Assembly: GCF_028453695.1 (NCBI RefSeq)
Contig: NC_135780.1
Span: 1,302,001 to 1,366,000 of the forward strand
Source of the DNA: Augochlora pura
Lineage: Eukaryota; Arthropoda; Insecta; Hymenoptera; Halictidae
DNA length: 64,000 nt
Direction of reading: 5' to 3'
Below are positions 46,091 to 57,505 of the stretch, in pieces; position 1 is the first letter of the stretch, and each line of letters starts with the position of its first letter. The notes under the pieces were generated by a model that was given only the letters and a program-made list of their open reading frames with translations, searched no databases and was not told where the DNA came from. Made by a program: the position numbers and the translations under genes.

Positions 46091-48081
46091 GATGAGGTGG
46101 AGGGACAGAAGGGGGAGAGCGGAGCCAGTTTTCGAACGGTCCGGAGAAAGTGGTGGCTATACATTTACTGACCTACATTACCCTCGTTTTGCCCCCACCC
46201 CGGACACGCGGCGCTGACACCCACCGGAGCGTACACCGCCAGCGCACAAATTGTCCCGTTACACACCAGTCGCGTACACGTCATCGGCGTGACCCACAAA
46301 ATGACACCCGGCCTTTCCCCGCCGGCACCGAAACGGCCGCCGAAGGACCGACGAACGGCCGCCTGTCTTTTATTCCAAAATTATGTCACGCGACCACGCC
46401 GAAACCGGCGTGCCAGCGGAATCGAGGCCGGAGATCAGCGGTCCAGGATTCGCTGATCGAGCCTAATGTCAGGGACGTCTCGCTGGGCGGCTAACAATAA
46501 GCGCCGACGTCTGCTCGGTATTGTCGGGCACGTGGCGGAATTTTCGGGAATTCGGGAATCCGGCCGCGGAAAGGGTTCGTCTCTGCCCCCGTAGATTTTG
46601 TGGATTCGTGGCGGAATTGGAGGGGGTGGTGGCCATTTGATTGGCAGCTTGAAAGCGTGATTCATAATTATTCTGTGTCAGATGATGGTATTTTGCTTAA
46701 TTAAAATACATTCGGGATCTAATGTCACTTTGTTTTTCGTTTAAGACGGTGTTGTATTTTTAAAAAGACCTTGGGGAGGAATAGGATTTCGTTCTCTTTG
46801 ATTATTATTTATTATATACGGACTATGATATTTAATACTGTTAACGAAGATGCAAGTAGCATAAAGGTAGTAACAGAGATAAATAAATTCGAATAAAAAA
46901 GGGTAACAGAAATTGGGGAAAGAATTGGGAAAAAGGTAATGGAAAAGAGAAGAATATATAAACGAATAATGAAAGGAGATTTAACGTTCTCTTTAAAATA
47001 TCGATGCCGGTTCGTTACATCGCGGCACGATTGAAGGGATGATCTGGCACGGACGCGATTCTAGCTATCGAACGTTCGTGAATGGTAGCGACGAGCAACG
47101 GAGCAGAGAGGGGCCCATTAGAAATGTCAAAGAGAGGATCGACGAGTGGCGTTTCACTATTTCGATCTTTCGTTCCCTCGGCTGCCGTTCCAATCGACCG
47201 TTTAGCCTTAGCCGATACCGTACGCCGCGGGTTTCATAACTCGATTAAGTAACGCGCCTACCGCGAAGCGAGAAAATAATGCCAAGGCTCTCTCCCCGTA
47301 TCGTTACCGCGATAGAGGCGCAGATAACGGTGTGCATAGTTATTAAAATCAATCCTGGGACCGTTCGGCCGAGCCTCGACGAATCGAACGCGCTCTGCTC
47401 GACTTTGCAAACCGCTTTGCTTCTCCTGCACAAATCTTTGTAAAAGGAATATCTGCTTGTTGCACAACGAGTGCCGTTTAAACTGTGTCGTTGCTATGTT
47501 ACATCTTACCATCGTTGACGTATTTAAATTATTCATTTATTTATATGTTTATATTTCTACCGAATATATCGAATCAATTGAATATAATCCAGATTCGTTC
47601 GACGCTGGATCACGAGGTTCGCCGATCCAAGCGCGATCCACGAACGATCGAAGGACGTCGAGCCGTTATCCAAGATCGATGTCGAGATTCGCGGCTGAAT
47701 TCCAGGTGTCGCAACGAGCCGGGCTTTTGTAATCCGGCATTTTTCCCGGCCACCTTCCCGATTATCGCCGGCGCATCGTCCTCGATGATGTAACGGTCCC
47801 TGCAATCGCCCTTGACCACGTTTCTTTTCTTTTTTTTTTTTCATGCATCTCGCCGCCCGTCGCACCGGATGCGACACACTTTTTTTTCCCCGGCTTTTTT
47901 GTTTCCGACTCCCTCCACTTTGTCGACGCCGACGCCGACGGCGACGGCGACGGACACGGCGACGCGACGTCTCGCGGTCCTCCGCGTCTTTTTTTAATTT
48001 GCGATGCAAATAACTCCTTTATCGACCCCCTCGAGCGTTCATGATCCGGGGAAAAAGGTCTCGCCGGTGCGCAGCGACGGT
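46091..48081. other. Non-coding block
   Basis: The part at 46150-46640 is GC-rich, with overlapping low-complexity frames. The part at 46660-46980 is AT-rich. A GC hexamer repeat lies at 47923-47969, with T-rich runs near 47826 and 47881. I can support no exon. Confidence 0.4.
47923..47969. repeat. GACGCC/GACGGC hexamer repeat
   Basis: Tandem GACGCC units change into GACGGC units and then decay. CpG-rich trinucleotide-phased repeats like this produce Arg- or Asp-rich frames but show no gene. Confidence 0.85.
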
Positions 48082-48484
48082 TTAACCCTTCAACGACCAG
48101 CGTCGCGTCACCGTCGCCTCGGCTTTTTATTAGGACGCCGTGAATAGATCCGAAACTATCCGATTCTACGCCTCTGTTTCACAGGTGTCGGCACCGATGT
48201 TTTTAGGATGATTGTTTTTTGATAACCCGCTCGAAATTTAGCATTTTTAACGATAATAAAAAAGATTGTCGAATTGAATTGCAATATTTCTAATAAAGAT
48301 GTCAGTTTGTCACGTTGCCGCGTCTTTTTGCAACAACGACAAAGGATTAATATTTTGTTGTTCTAGGAGGGACCAAAATGGCGACCAAACAGCCACGAGC
48401 ACCACAGTCGCCATGTTTTATGTAAATATTTTCAACTGCAAGAAATTGTCATCCAACTTTTCCGCCAAGTCGACGTTATTTAAA

Positions 48485-48664
48485 TCATTTGTCTCGCTTT
48501 CGTATCATTTCCTCCAGTTTATAAAATTGACAATGGCAAACAATGTTCCGAATCAATTTCTCATCCAGGCTTTGAACATCTTGCATTACGAATTCTCGCT
48601 CTTCTCCGTTCAGACTAATTTCCCCCACGACTTCGTTATAACATGTGTCATCATTCACCTCCAT
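48485..48664 (-). pseudogene. Short coding-like frame inside a larger family B copy
   Basis: From an ATG at 48662-48664 the minus strand encodes 59 residues, starting MEVNDDTCYNEVVGEISLNG, with an acidic first half, and ending KLEEMIRKRDK before TGA. Composition and codon choice look more protein-like than most frames in the window. After the stop, the next frame continues as NVDLAEKLDDNFLQLKIFT before another stop, which suggests a broken longer gene. The ATG lies about 105 bp inside the reversed family B terminus, where an element's own gene would begin. I do not recognise the protein. It may be a relic of the parent element's gene, or host-derived, or chance. Confidence 0.35.
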
Positions 48665-48768
48665 TTTTAGATCTTGATAAAAGAAGAATCGAATTTTCTT
48701 GTCATTTAGAAATACGTTCGCGAAGTGTCCATCACGAGTCTGTCTCATTATTATAGTTCAAGGGGTTA
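48663..48768 (+). mobile_element. Family B right-end segment (B3)
   Basis: TTGATAAAAGAAGAATCGAA, then CATCACGAGTCTGTCTCATT and ATTATAGTTCAAGGGGTTA, align with the right 105 bp of B2 and B1. The last TTAA has decayed to TTAC. Left of 48663 the sequence is unlike the short family B copies. A possible far end, TTAACCCTTCAACGA, lies at 48082-48096, which would make a parent-like element of about 690 bp. That left border is tentative. Confidence 0.65.
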
Positions 48769-51700
48769 CGAACGTGATCGAGTAAGAATCTACCGTCGAA
48801 GTTCGTACAGACGATCTCGTTACGCGTCGTCGAGTGATAAATGAGAGCGAAAGAATGGATAAACAGTTATACTAATATGAATGGTGGGAACAATAACGTT
48901 GAAAATTGTTGAATCGCGTTCGAAGTTTCATTTTCAACGAAACGCACGGTTAACGGAGCCCCGGGGAGGAGGAGTCCGCGGAAAAACGAGGCTCGCCGGG
49001 AAAAATCGGAGGAAGGAGAGGCAGGGTGGGGAAGGAGGGGGATGGCGAATCGATCGGATAGGTGTTCGCGTTCACCGCAGGAGAAAGTGGCGAACCGGTG
49101 CGGTGGCGTCGCGAGTTGCGTCGCGTTGCGTTGCGGCGCGGCGCGGCGTCAGGGAGAGTAGCCAAGAACTTCTAACTTTACGTCGACTCTCCTCGCGGCC
49201 GACCTCGAATACCGCCGTGGTTCAATGTCCGTCGACGAAACGCGCGGAACGCTTTGTTCACGGCGCAGTTCACGCAGTGAACCGCGAATTTTCCATATCG
49301 ATTGCGAATCCAAACTGCGATCGTGTATCAGGACAGTGTCAGAAAAGCGTAGACATATCCTATCATGCTAGCAGGTCAACGAAGGTCTTCTTTATTAGTT
49401 GCAGCGAAATTTTGGACCAGACTGTACAATTTGAATATGAATATTGACTTGTAGGCCTTTGGAAATAATTTTGATTTCTCCAAAAAAATCGTAAAACTAA
49501 AGGAAGAGCTGCAGAGTTTGAGGATGATTCATTAGTCCTAAGCAAAAATTATAGGACATATGTAAAAATATTTACAGTTGACAGGAAGGCTATGTGTACG
49601 TTGGAAATATTTTTAGAATCCATGAAAAAGTCTTAGAATTTAAAATAAAAATTGACATTGGAAGGAAGTTTGAAGAACGAAATTAATCTTTGTAACAAAA
49701 AGATTGTTGCACTTTTCGAAGATTGTTTGGAACTGGCAAAAAGGTTATAGAATCTCGACAATATTCTAATGATTCTTTTGTGTATCGAATTTATGAAAAT
49801 CATGAACGTTGGCAAAGGAAAGCGATCGATGACTTCTCAAGCTTCTTGCGGACGCCAGTCACGGTTTTTCTATATCTACATGGAAACAAAGTTGAGAGGA
49901 GTGCTCTAGAAACAACTTTCTAAACTGTCTGCACAAACCACATGCAACACCGAGGATAGTGCACTGTTCAATTTATAATACCTTCTGCACTAGATTCCTT
50001 TAATCCGAACACTTTTAATTGGAACTTGTCAGTCATAAATCGTAAGCTTCCGATATCGTGGTTTTAAAAATCTAAGATCCACGAGTCAGCGCTAGTTTAT
50101 CAATTTTTCAATGAACAATTTGTCCGCAAACTAGCGTATTGTTTCAATTGAAACTACGTAATCGTTGCCACCGGATAATACTTCGGAATTTGTGTTACCA
50201 CTCCGTTGCTACCAGATAGTGCATCGGGTTCAGGCGTGATCGATAAAACGCGAATTAACATACACCGAGCAGATGAAATGTGAAAACATGTTGCACAGAC
50301 CTTTGAAAGGATTTCAAACCGCCTTTCATAGCGATCTACCATTTCGAGCTCATTTCACAATTGATTACGCAGCAGAAACATAACAATCATTGCTTGAGCA
50401 ACCTGTTCAACCTCGCATGACTCAAGCCGGGACTACATTTTCTCGAAAGCACGACTGCGAACCCGCCTGGGATTCCAAACAGCAAGTTCGTTTCATCCTA
50501 ATTATTTATTCCCACGAATCGGCGCGCGTAATAAGGCGATCGTTCCCGGTGAATCATCCGGGACGGATGACTCCGTCCGTCTTCGGTCTTCGTCATCGAA
50601 TTAACGCTGTTATCTTCTCCGGTGACCCGGTCATCCTCCGCGCCTCCGCGCCGATTATGTCACGGCTTCGGTTTACGTTGCGAACGATAAATGCGATCTG
50701 GGACACGAATTACCGTGACCCAGATCCGAGAATCGGGATGCTCGATAGATAGCGGTCGTGGACAGGCGGCGTCGATGCTTGTGGATCTCCGGCGTGGCGG
50801 CGCGGCACGGCGGTCGCCGCGCGTCGAGATCGTGCCTGGATCCTCGATCCTGTGGATCGCCCTCAACGAGTGAAAGCACGGATCTCGCAAGAAAATCCAG
50901 TCGTCGTCGACGACGGCGACGACGTCGCTCAGCTTTTTTCCCGCGGTGACCGCATACTTTCCCTTCGATCTCGCGATCGTGCCTGCCAACCTCCTTCGGC
51001 TTTGCTGATTGTTTCTTAACTATTTTTACAAGTCCCGAGGAAACTTTTATGCAGTTCCGTGCGCTATCGCGTTCATCTGGTAGCTCCAATTTTAAACGTT
51101 TTCATTGATTTTTCTTAAGCTTTTCTTCTACATCTATTTAAATCTACTTAAATATTTCTTCATAATACATGATTCTATATTGTTTATAATCATAAACTCT
51201 GAACTATATTCGAATAATTTCTAAATCTAGCAAAGTTCTCGTTAGCTGTTTATTAAAATAGTTCGCGCTGTATTTTAAAAATTAATTCTCTTACGGTATG
51301 CAAGGGTCGACAAAGCCAAGTCAATTCTATTATCCGTGGAATAAAAAGTAGGATAAACAGTGAAGTCTCTGTTCTCCGGAAACCATTCCACACGGGGGAA
51401 AGACATGGAACCGGAAGTGGTTGGCCGGCGTCGGTCGCATCGGTAAGCGCCGCCCACGGCCGAGACCTTCGATCCAGCTGAAAACGCGGCCAGGATCGAA
51501 AAGCGAGAAAGGAGCGATGACGGTTGTGAAACATGTCCGCGATCGAGGTCGAAGCGATTTATATATAGTGCCGCGACGATCCCCGAGGTTACCTAATCTT
51601 TATTTTCAGTGAAATTCTACGTGTCTCCGCGGGGGGAACCGAGCGGCAGGGGATCGATCTCTCGGCGTACGCGGACCTACATTCCGCGATCTAAATTCTC

Positions 51701-52211
51701 CGTGACGCTAAGGCTCGTCGCGCAAGGCATTGTTCCACGGCGGGTCGTCGATATTTCGGAAACGGGCCACCGGGCAAATCCCACGACTGATATCGACCGC
51801 ATAAATCGAACACGAAAATAGACGGTCCAAAGGTGTCCGGCGCCTTTCAAACATTCAGACAAAGAAGATCGAGCACCGGGACAAAGAGACGACCAGCGCG
51901 CGATCTTCCTCGCGGACGCGCAGCACGGGCGACAACGTCGTCGCCCGTGATTCAGGCGGGGAGCGATTTACGATCGAGCTACTCTCAATTTGTAAATCTC
52001 CTCTCCGCCGTAACGCGTCTATTTCCAATCCAATTACCACCGATCTGCGTTTTACCGTGTTTGCGACGATCTGCGTGTGGATTTTGTTTAAACTACAGTG
52101 GCACGCGAAACTGTCTATACACTTCTCGAAACGTGATAAACCTTTTTCAACGTTATATCGAATGATTTTAATTTGTTTAGATGATAATAGGACCGATCTA
52201 CTGGACAATGA
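48769..52211. other. Non-coding block of 3.4 kb
   Basis: The sequence is GC-rich at 48950-49260 (arginine-rich frames, GCGTT/GGCGC repeats) and AT-rich at 49360-50150. It is GC-rich again at 50520-50960, with a GTCGTCGTCGACGACG phrase near 50904. None of the long frames on either strand has a recognisable motif. Confidence 0.4.
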
Positions 52212-52435
52212 TTGACACTAGATTTACGGAATCCGTCAAAATGACGGGTCACTGATTTGTTAAAGTACTATTAATCAGATTTTAAAGATACATTTATTGC
52301 TTATTTATCGATTATATTTACTATAATTATTTATATTTATTTATTTATCGATTACATTAACGATTAGAATAAATCGTTACTTTCATAAACAAATATAAAA
52401 CGGCTGCTTTTATTACATCGTAAACCTAGTGTTAA
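52212..52435 (+). mobile_element. TTAA-flanked MITE, family E, copy 1
   Basis: This 224-bp AT-rich element starts TTGACACTAGATTTACGG at 52212 and ends with the inverse of TTAACACTAGGTTTACGA at 52435. One TTAA has decayed to TTGA. Just inside the left end is CCGTCAAAATGACGG (52233-52247): perfect 6-bp arms around AAA. The interior is simple AT-rich sequence with recurring ATTTATTTATCGATTA. It is non-coding and appears to be a short relative of the 770-bp element at 54545. Confidence 0.8.
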
Positions 52436-54306
52436 TATACCTTTTTCATAATTTTAGTCATTTCTTTTCTCGCACTTGAAATTCCGTACAAACCTCATTG
52501 CAAATTTCCAGAAAACGATTTCGGAATATCGCGGTTCAACGATCGAGGACGAATATCGCGTGCGTTCGTTAACCAAATATTAACGACGAGATCTGAACTG
52601 AGCCGACTTGAAATGTATCGAACTCGTCGTAATTTAATGAGGCGTGGCTACACAGAGTCTGTTGGACGGTCCGATGAAACCGCTGGATCGGGAGGGCGAA
52701 TAAACAATGGATCGATCGGACGCCATTCCGGCAGATTAATCGCGGCGGCTTTCATCGCGGCACTCGAGACGGATCAAGTAATTATGTAATCGTTCCAACA
52801 ACACGTTGATACGGATCCCCGGCGGGTCACGTGCCTCCCGAATGCTTCTTCGCGAATCATTATCTCCGCGGACGCAAGAATTTCGAAGACAGAGCGTGTA
52901 CTTTGCTCCCATTATCGGAACGTAAAAATACCTGTGCACGAAGATAGCCGGCCGAGGATGGGGAGGAGGCCGTAGGAATATAAATCGCGACCGATAGATC
53001 GATCGGGCGGTTTCGGCGAACGTCGTCGTGGAACTGCTCTAGCTTCGATTTAATCTCGACCCCGTATTGCTTCTCCCCGTCCCAATTATCTAATCGTTAC
53101 GCTCATTATGTAATTAGCGTGATCGCGTAACGGCCACTCGAAAAATCTCGAGGCATCGATTGCAGGAACCTCTTAAAATTCCTCGGCGCGCTCCGGTTCC
53201 GTGGATTGCATCACGTTGCGCGAATGATTTAAAACATTTAAGAGAACACCGCTCGAGAAATCCCGTTCGCTCTGCTCTCGCAGCTTCTGTCGCTGGTATT
53301 AAGCAACGTGTTCCATCATCGCGGTCGTAATATTAATTCTATTATGCATCCTCACTAGCCAGACACTTTAAAATGGGTTGAAAACGGTCGATGCAACACG
53401 AATCGATGAACAATCTCCTCGATATTGCGACTAAAAATTAAATTAAATTAACAAACATTGATACTCGATAAGAATTTTGAAATCTACGGAGAATTCTAAA
53501 ATATTAATATAAAATCGTACGATAAATTACAGACAGGAAATCGATAACCAAAAGTTCTTTAGTACCATGTTATTAATTATATTAGCAATGCCAGAACGAA
53601 ATGTTTGCTCTAAAGAGAAATCTAATCGAATTGTGCGACGATTCGGGTTTAGAATAAATGATTTTGGATCCAGGATTGCGGAGAGGGGGTAACTGCGCGC
53701 GGTGCTCCCAGGTGGCAGTACGGCTCGTAAACAAATTTTCTCTGGAGAGATTGGTGCCCAGGTGGGTCGCGGCACTTAGGAGGTAACGAGGATAATTCAG
53801 GCGACAGGCAAAATACAGGCCACGATTAGAAAGGCTGCTCGGAACAACATTGTACACGGCTGCGGGCCGCTCGGCTGCTCTTTCGCGCGTCGCCTCGCGT
53901 CGACTCGCGCGTCGCCGTTCCGCCAACGGGTCTAGTTTTCAGCGAAGTAGGCCTCGTCGCTGCCTACTATCGTGCCACTTGACCCCGATACACGCCGTCG
54001 TGCCAGTTCTCTTTCGCCACGGCATCCTTCGTCCTTTCCCCTCCCCACTAGCCGCAGAATTTCGCGAGACCCCGGAATATCGAGAACTCCGGCGACCGCT
54101 CGGCAATTAACCCCTCGCAGATCCCGCGGCGAATGCTTTTCACCGTTCCGAGATTTTCTCCGACATTTTCGCTCGTTACGATGTTCAATTTTGTGCAATC
54201 GTCCGGATAATACTTACTAAACGGATCTAGGATGTGGGGGAAGGCTGTACAATTTGAAGAAAATTTGTAGGATAGAAATACTGTTGAATTTTAGGAAGAC
54301 TCTGAA
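52436..54306. other. Non-coding block
   Basis: I can support no exon. The sequence is CpG-rich at 52540-53230 and 53690-54180. Frames at 53582-54200 overlap on both strands and are arginine-rich. TTAACCCCTCGCAG near 54107 resembles a family A/B end but has no partner. Confidence 0.4.
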
Positions 54307-54548
54307 TTAACCCTCTTAGTACCGGCCAAAAGAGTCTGTGTCTGAGCGAAATGTTTAAAACTCGTTTGACGAAGTTTGATAAAGTTTCGGAAAGAAATTG
54401 CAAGAATTTTGAAAAGCCTGATAAATAACAAATTCGAAAAGGGAGAAGAAATAAGAACTGAAATTGTTGTTTAATAAAAAGATTAGTAAACTATCTTGCC
54501 ACCAATAGCCAACAACGATTTATCGTTGTTAGGTACTAAGAGGGTTAA
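54307..54548 (+). mobile_element. TTAA-flanked MITE, family D
   Basis: This 242-bp element has TTAA at 54307-54310 and 54545-54548. The ends TTAACCCTCTTAGTACC are perfect inverse copies over 17 bases. Directly next to the right end is the perfect palindrome AACAACGATTTATCGTTGTT (54521-54540, 9-bp arms around TT), the longest of the subterminal palindromes here. It is a single copy in this window and non-coding. Its right TTAA is also the left TTAA of element E2. Confidence 0.9.
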
Positions 54549-55314
54549 CACTAAATCTACCGAGCTCGAATAGTGGCTACGCGTTTTGTTTTAGAAGAAT
54601 GGCAAGACTGGATTTATTTAAACTTTCTACCATTCGTATTATAATCTATGCTTCAATCGTGATATGCATTTAATAATTTCGTATGTTAATTTGCAGGGTT
54701 AAAAAATTATTTGTTTCGATGCAATAACGTTTAAAATTACTTAATCCACACTCGCGGTAAACTAGGCAAGTAGTAGCTTCATTCTGACAGCACAAAACAT
54801 CGACACATTGGGTTTTCATTTTTTTTTTGACAATGTTGCAGACGAGCAAAAAATCTGAGAAAAATTGAGTACACGAGCCATGATAGTAACTTGTCAGAGA
54901 ATTAATATAAAAATAGAGAATTCATAAGTTTTCGAGAAATCTTCAAATTCCGATTTTTTGGGGGTTTTTCATTTTTGATAATCTCCGCTTGCAACTGAAA
55001 AATCTGAAAAAATTCTATAACATCCTGCTTGATGTCCGAAATAAGCTATATTTTTTTCAAAATTTTAGAAAGCCGCTAAAGGTGGAAAAATGCCGGAAAA
55101 CCGCGAAATATAATTTACTCTATAACTACCCTCACGGACAAGTTACAGGGTTAAAATTTTGCACAGATGAGTTTTTATTGGTCAGCTATCGAACGGTATA
55201 TGACTCATTGAAAAACCTCTAAGGGCAGTTTTGACCATCTTAATCGGCAATGCCCTTTTATAAGAAAAAGTATTGGCTCGGTCATTTTAGCCATCTTGGT
55301 AGGTTTAGCGTTGA
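54545..55314 (+). mobile_element. TTAA-type element, family E, 770-bp copy 2
   Basis: The left end is TTAACACTAAATCTACCGAG, and the right end, inverted, is TCAACGCTAAACCTACCAAG; most positions match. The right TTAA has decayed. CGAGCTCG follows the left repeat. Near the right end AAGGGCA (55221-55227) and TGCCCTT (55251-55257) form an inverted pair, and GACCATCTTAATCGG is echoed by AGCCATCTTGGTAGG. The interior is AT-rich with a 77-codon plus frame (54989-55222) that I do not recognise and do not call. It is probably non-autonomous. Confidence 0.7.
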
Positions 55315-57141
55315 TCGAAAAATGCTCTTTGTAAACTAAACGTAAAAACATAGAAACTAATAAATGTAAAAATATTCCTACGTCTAACTAACGTCTTCGT
55401 TAATCACTTTTATCCTAAACGCATAAAATCCGCCGTCTTCCTATATCTTCAACACTTCTCCGAAACTAATTGATTTGAAAGTGGCAACCAAGTGAAGGTT
55501 TCCTCGGAACAGCGAGTGCCGGTATTGTTATAAATAAATCCCGGCATCGCCATAGCTACCGCATTCTCTCGTGGCAACAAACTTTCAACTCCCCGCTGCA
55601 ACCACGTAACCAGCGCAAAATTTTCCAGGCTATTAATAACCGAGGAGAAAAAAAACAATAGGGGGACAGGAAGGCATCGCGATTTATCATCGATCCGCCA
55701 GCAAATGTCGATTCGCAGCGAACAAGCTTCCCCGTTGTAAGGCTGTAACAAATCTCTCCGGCATTGTTCCCCGAAATCGGTGCACTCTACGAGCTCGCAG
55801 AGAGTGCCTCGAAGTGCATGAACGGCGAACGATCCTCGGACGAGCGTGTATCGCGGATCGTGTATCGTGTATCAACTCTCCAGGTGGACAATGTCAGCCT
55901 CGCCCACGCGTTTCCCTCGGCTGTTGCCGACGCGAAATTTCTCCTCGCGTTCGCGCCAAGTGCATTCCCACGTTTCCACCGAGATAAAGGTCTAGGTTAG
56001 CTCATCGTAGTCGCGGGTTATCACCGGCACTCGGTAATTAGATTTTTCCGACGCATTCCTCGCGACTGTCCCCGACAACGCGGGACGACTTTATGCGCTT
56101 CTGGCAAAAGCGAAAAGGTGAAATGCAAAACTGTAGAAACGTCGCGAGAAGAATGCCGGTATTTATCTCTGGTATAAATTCTTTACGACTTTCTTGACTG
56201 CATAGTATGACTTTATGCGTTCTAGTTGCCTGCTCCCATTATTAATTGTACAGCGCACTTTGCGCGATCGCGGAGATATTATTAATTGTTCGGTCGATCG
56301 CTCCGTTGCAATAGCGTGACTGCCTCGCGTTTATTACTTTTTTACATAGATTACGATTACATTTAGAGTTCGTCAAAAAATTGAAATCTGCGTTAAAAGC
56401 AGCTATTTTCTAAGGCTCCGTAATAGCAGCGAGCACGTATCTATTTAGACTTTTAGCGACATTTATCCTAATAAAATATATATGTAGACTGAAACTGTGT
56501 TGAGGAAATTCCTCATCGTTTAATGCCTTCGCGGATTCGATAATCCGAGATCAAAACAATTTCGAGCGTGTAGCGCCAACACGTTTCGCAAGCCTGGTGT
56601 TAAATTCTGCTTGTTGCAGCCGCGCGAAGAATGTTTATCTCGCGAAGAAAGCCAGTAGTATTGGTTTACGAAGCCGTAGACCGCTGCAATGAGCTATGAA
56701 TGCATCGATCTATCCGGTTGCGCTTGAATCGGAATTAACGGCTGCTTGATTGGAATACTGCGGCCGTTTTCAGGTGATTACGGGTTTTACTTAGTTGCAT
56801 AGGATTCGAATGACGCGCGGTTGCGTTGCCCGACGTGACCTGATTCCCGTCGATGATTTCGACAGGATATCGCGGGGGCCTCGAGGGCCGCAGCCCATCG
56901 GAACACGATGCCTCGCTAGATAAGCGTGAACCGTGTAAATAGAAGGCACGCAACGCGAAACCCGCAACGGGCAAACGCGTGTGCAACCGAGAGCCAGCTC
57001 ACTCGGTGGCAATGAACTCCGGCCGGCTGGTTTCGAAATCGCAACCGGCCGCGCGCGGCGCGGCGATGCGTAATTCACGCGCGTCCCTCCCTCCCTCCCC
57101 TCCGCTCGCCTCCCGCTAGGCCTATGTAACACGGACGATGA
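55315..57141. other. Non-coding block
   Basis: The sequence is AT-rich to about 55440, then mixed, with a CpG-rich stretch at 56770-57120. A 162-codon minus frame (56791-57279) is low in recognisable features. No exon is called. Confidence 0.4.
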
Positions 57142-57456
57142 TATACACCTTGTACAATCGACCGTTCCCGTGGAATTTCGAGAGTGCCGGCCGTGGGACT
57201 CTCTCGGACAACTTTCGAAGACATTGAACCCCGGGCCGAAAGGGACGAGCCCCGTTTCTGGCCACTGTGCCGAATTCAAGTTCAGGGACAGGCCGCTGGC
57301 CTTCTTCGATCGTTTTCAACGGAGTCCTGCCGCGACCAGGACTACGGCTGCTTTAGCGACACCTTTGGCAAGCCGTACAGGGGCTGCGAGAGAATTCTGA
57401 CCATTCAAGATGCTCCACACCTTGGAAATGTTGCAGAAAAAGCTGGTATTTTGAGT
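57142..57456. other. Open, Cys-containing stretch, unproven
   Basis: The plus frame starting at 57142 stays open to 57489 and contains SCRDQDYGCFSDTFGKPYRG followed by CERIL, with mainly G/C third positions in its later part. The neighbouring frame is also open from 57170 to 57400. I cannot identify a family or clear splice sites, so it is described and not called a gene. Confidence 0.25.
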
Positions 57457-57505
57457 GGAAAATTTGTAAGGCTTAAGGAAAATTTGTAAGGCTTAGGGAA
57501 TATTT
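57457..57505. repeat. 20-bp direct repeat, about 2.4 units
   Basis: GGAAAATTTGTAAGGCTTA is repeated in tandem, with a third, truncated and altered unit (GGAATATTTGTAGATTC). Similar AAATTTGTAGG wording occurs near 54258, but I cannot show that the two are related. Confidence 0.8.

Noticed and set aside
54107..54120. TTAACCCCTCGCAG considered as another family A/B end
   Set aside because: No inverted partner or family interior lies on either side.
54989..55222. 77-codon frame inside element E2, considered as transposase
   Set aside because: It is Lys/Asn/Phe-rich as expected from AT-rich DNA, and I see no DDD/DDE-type motif or similarity to a transposase.
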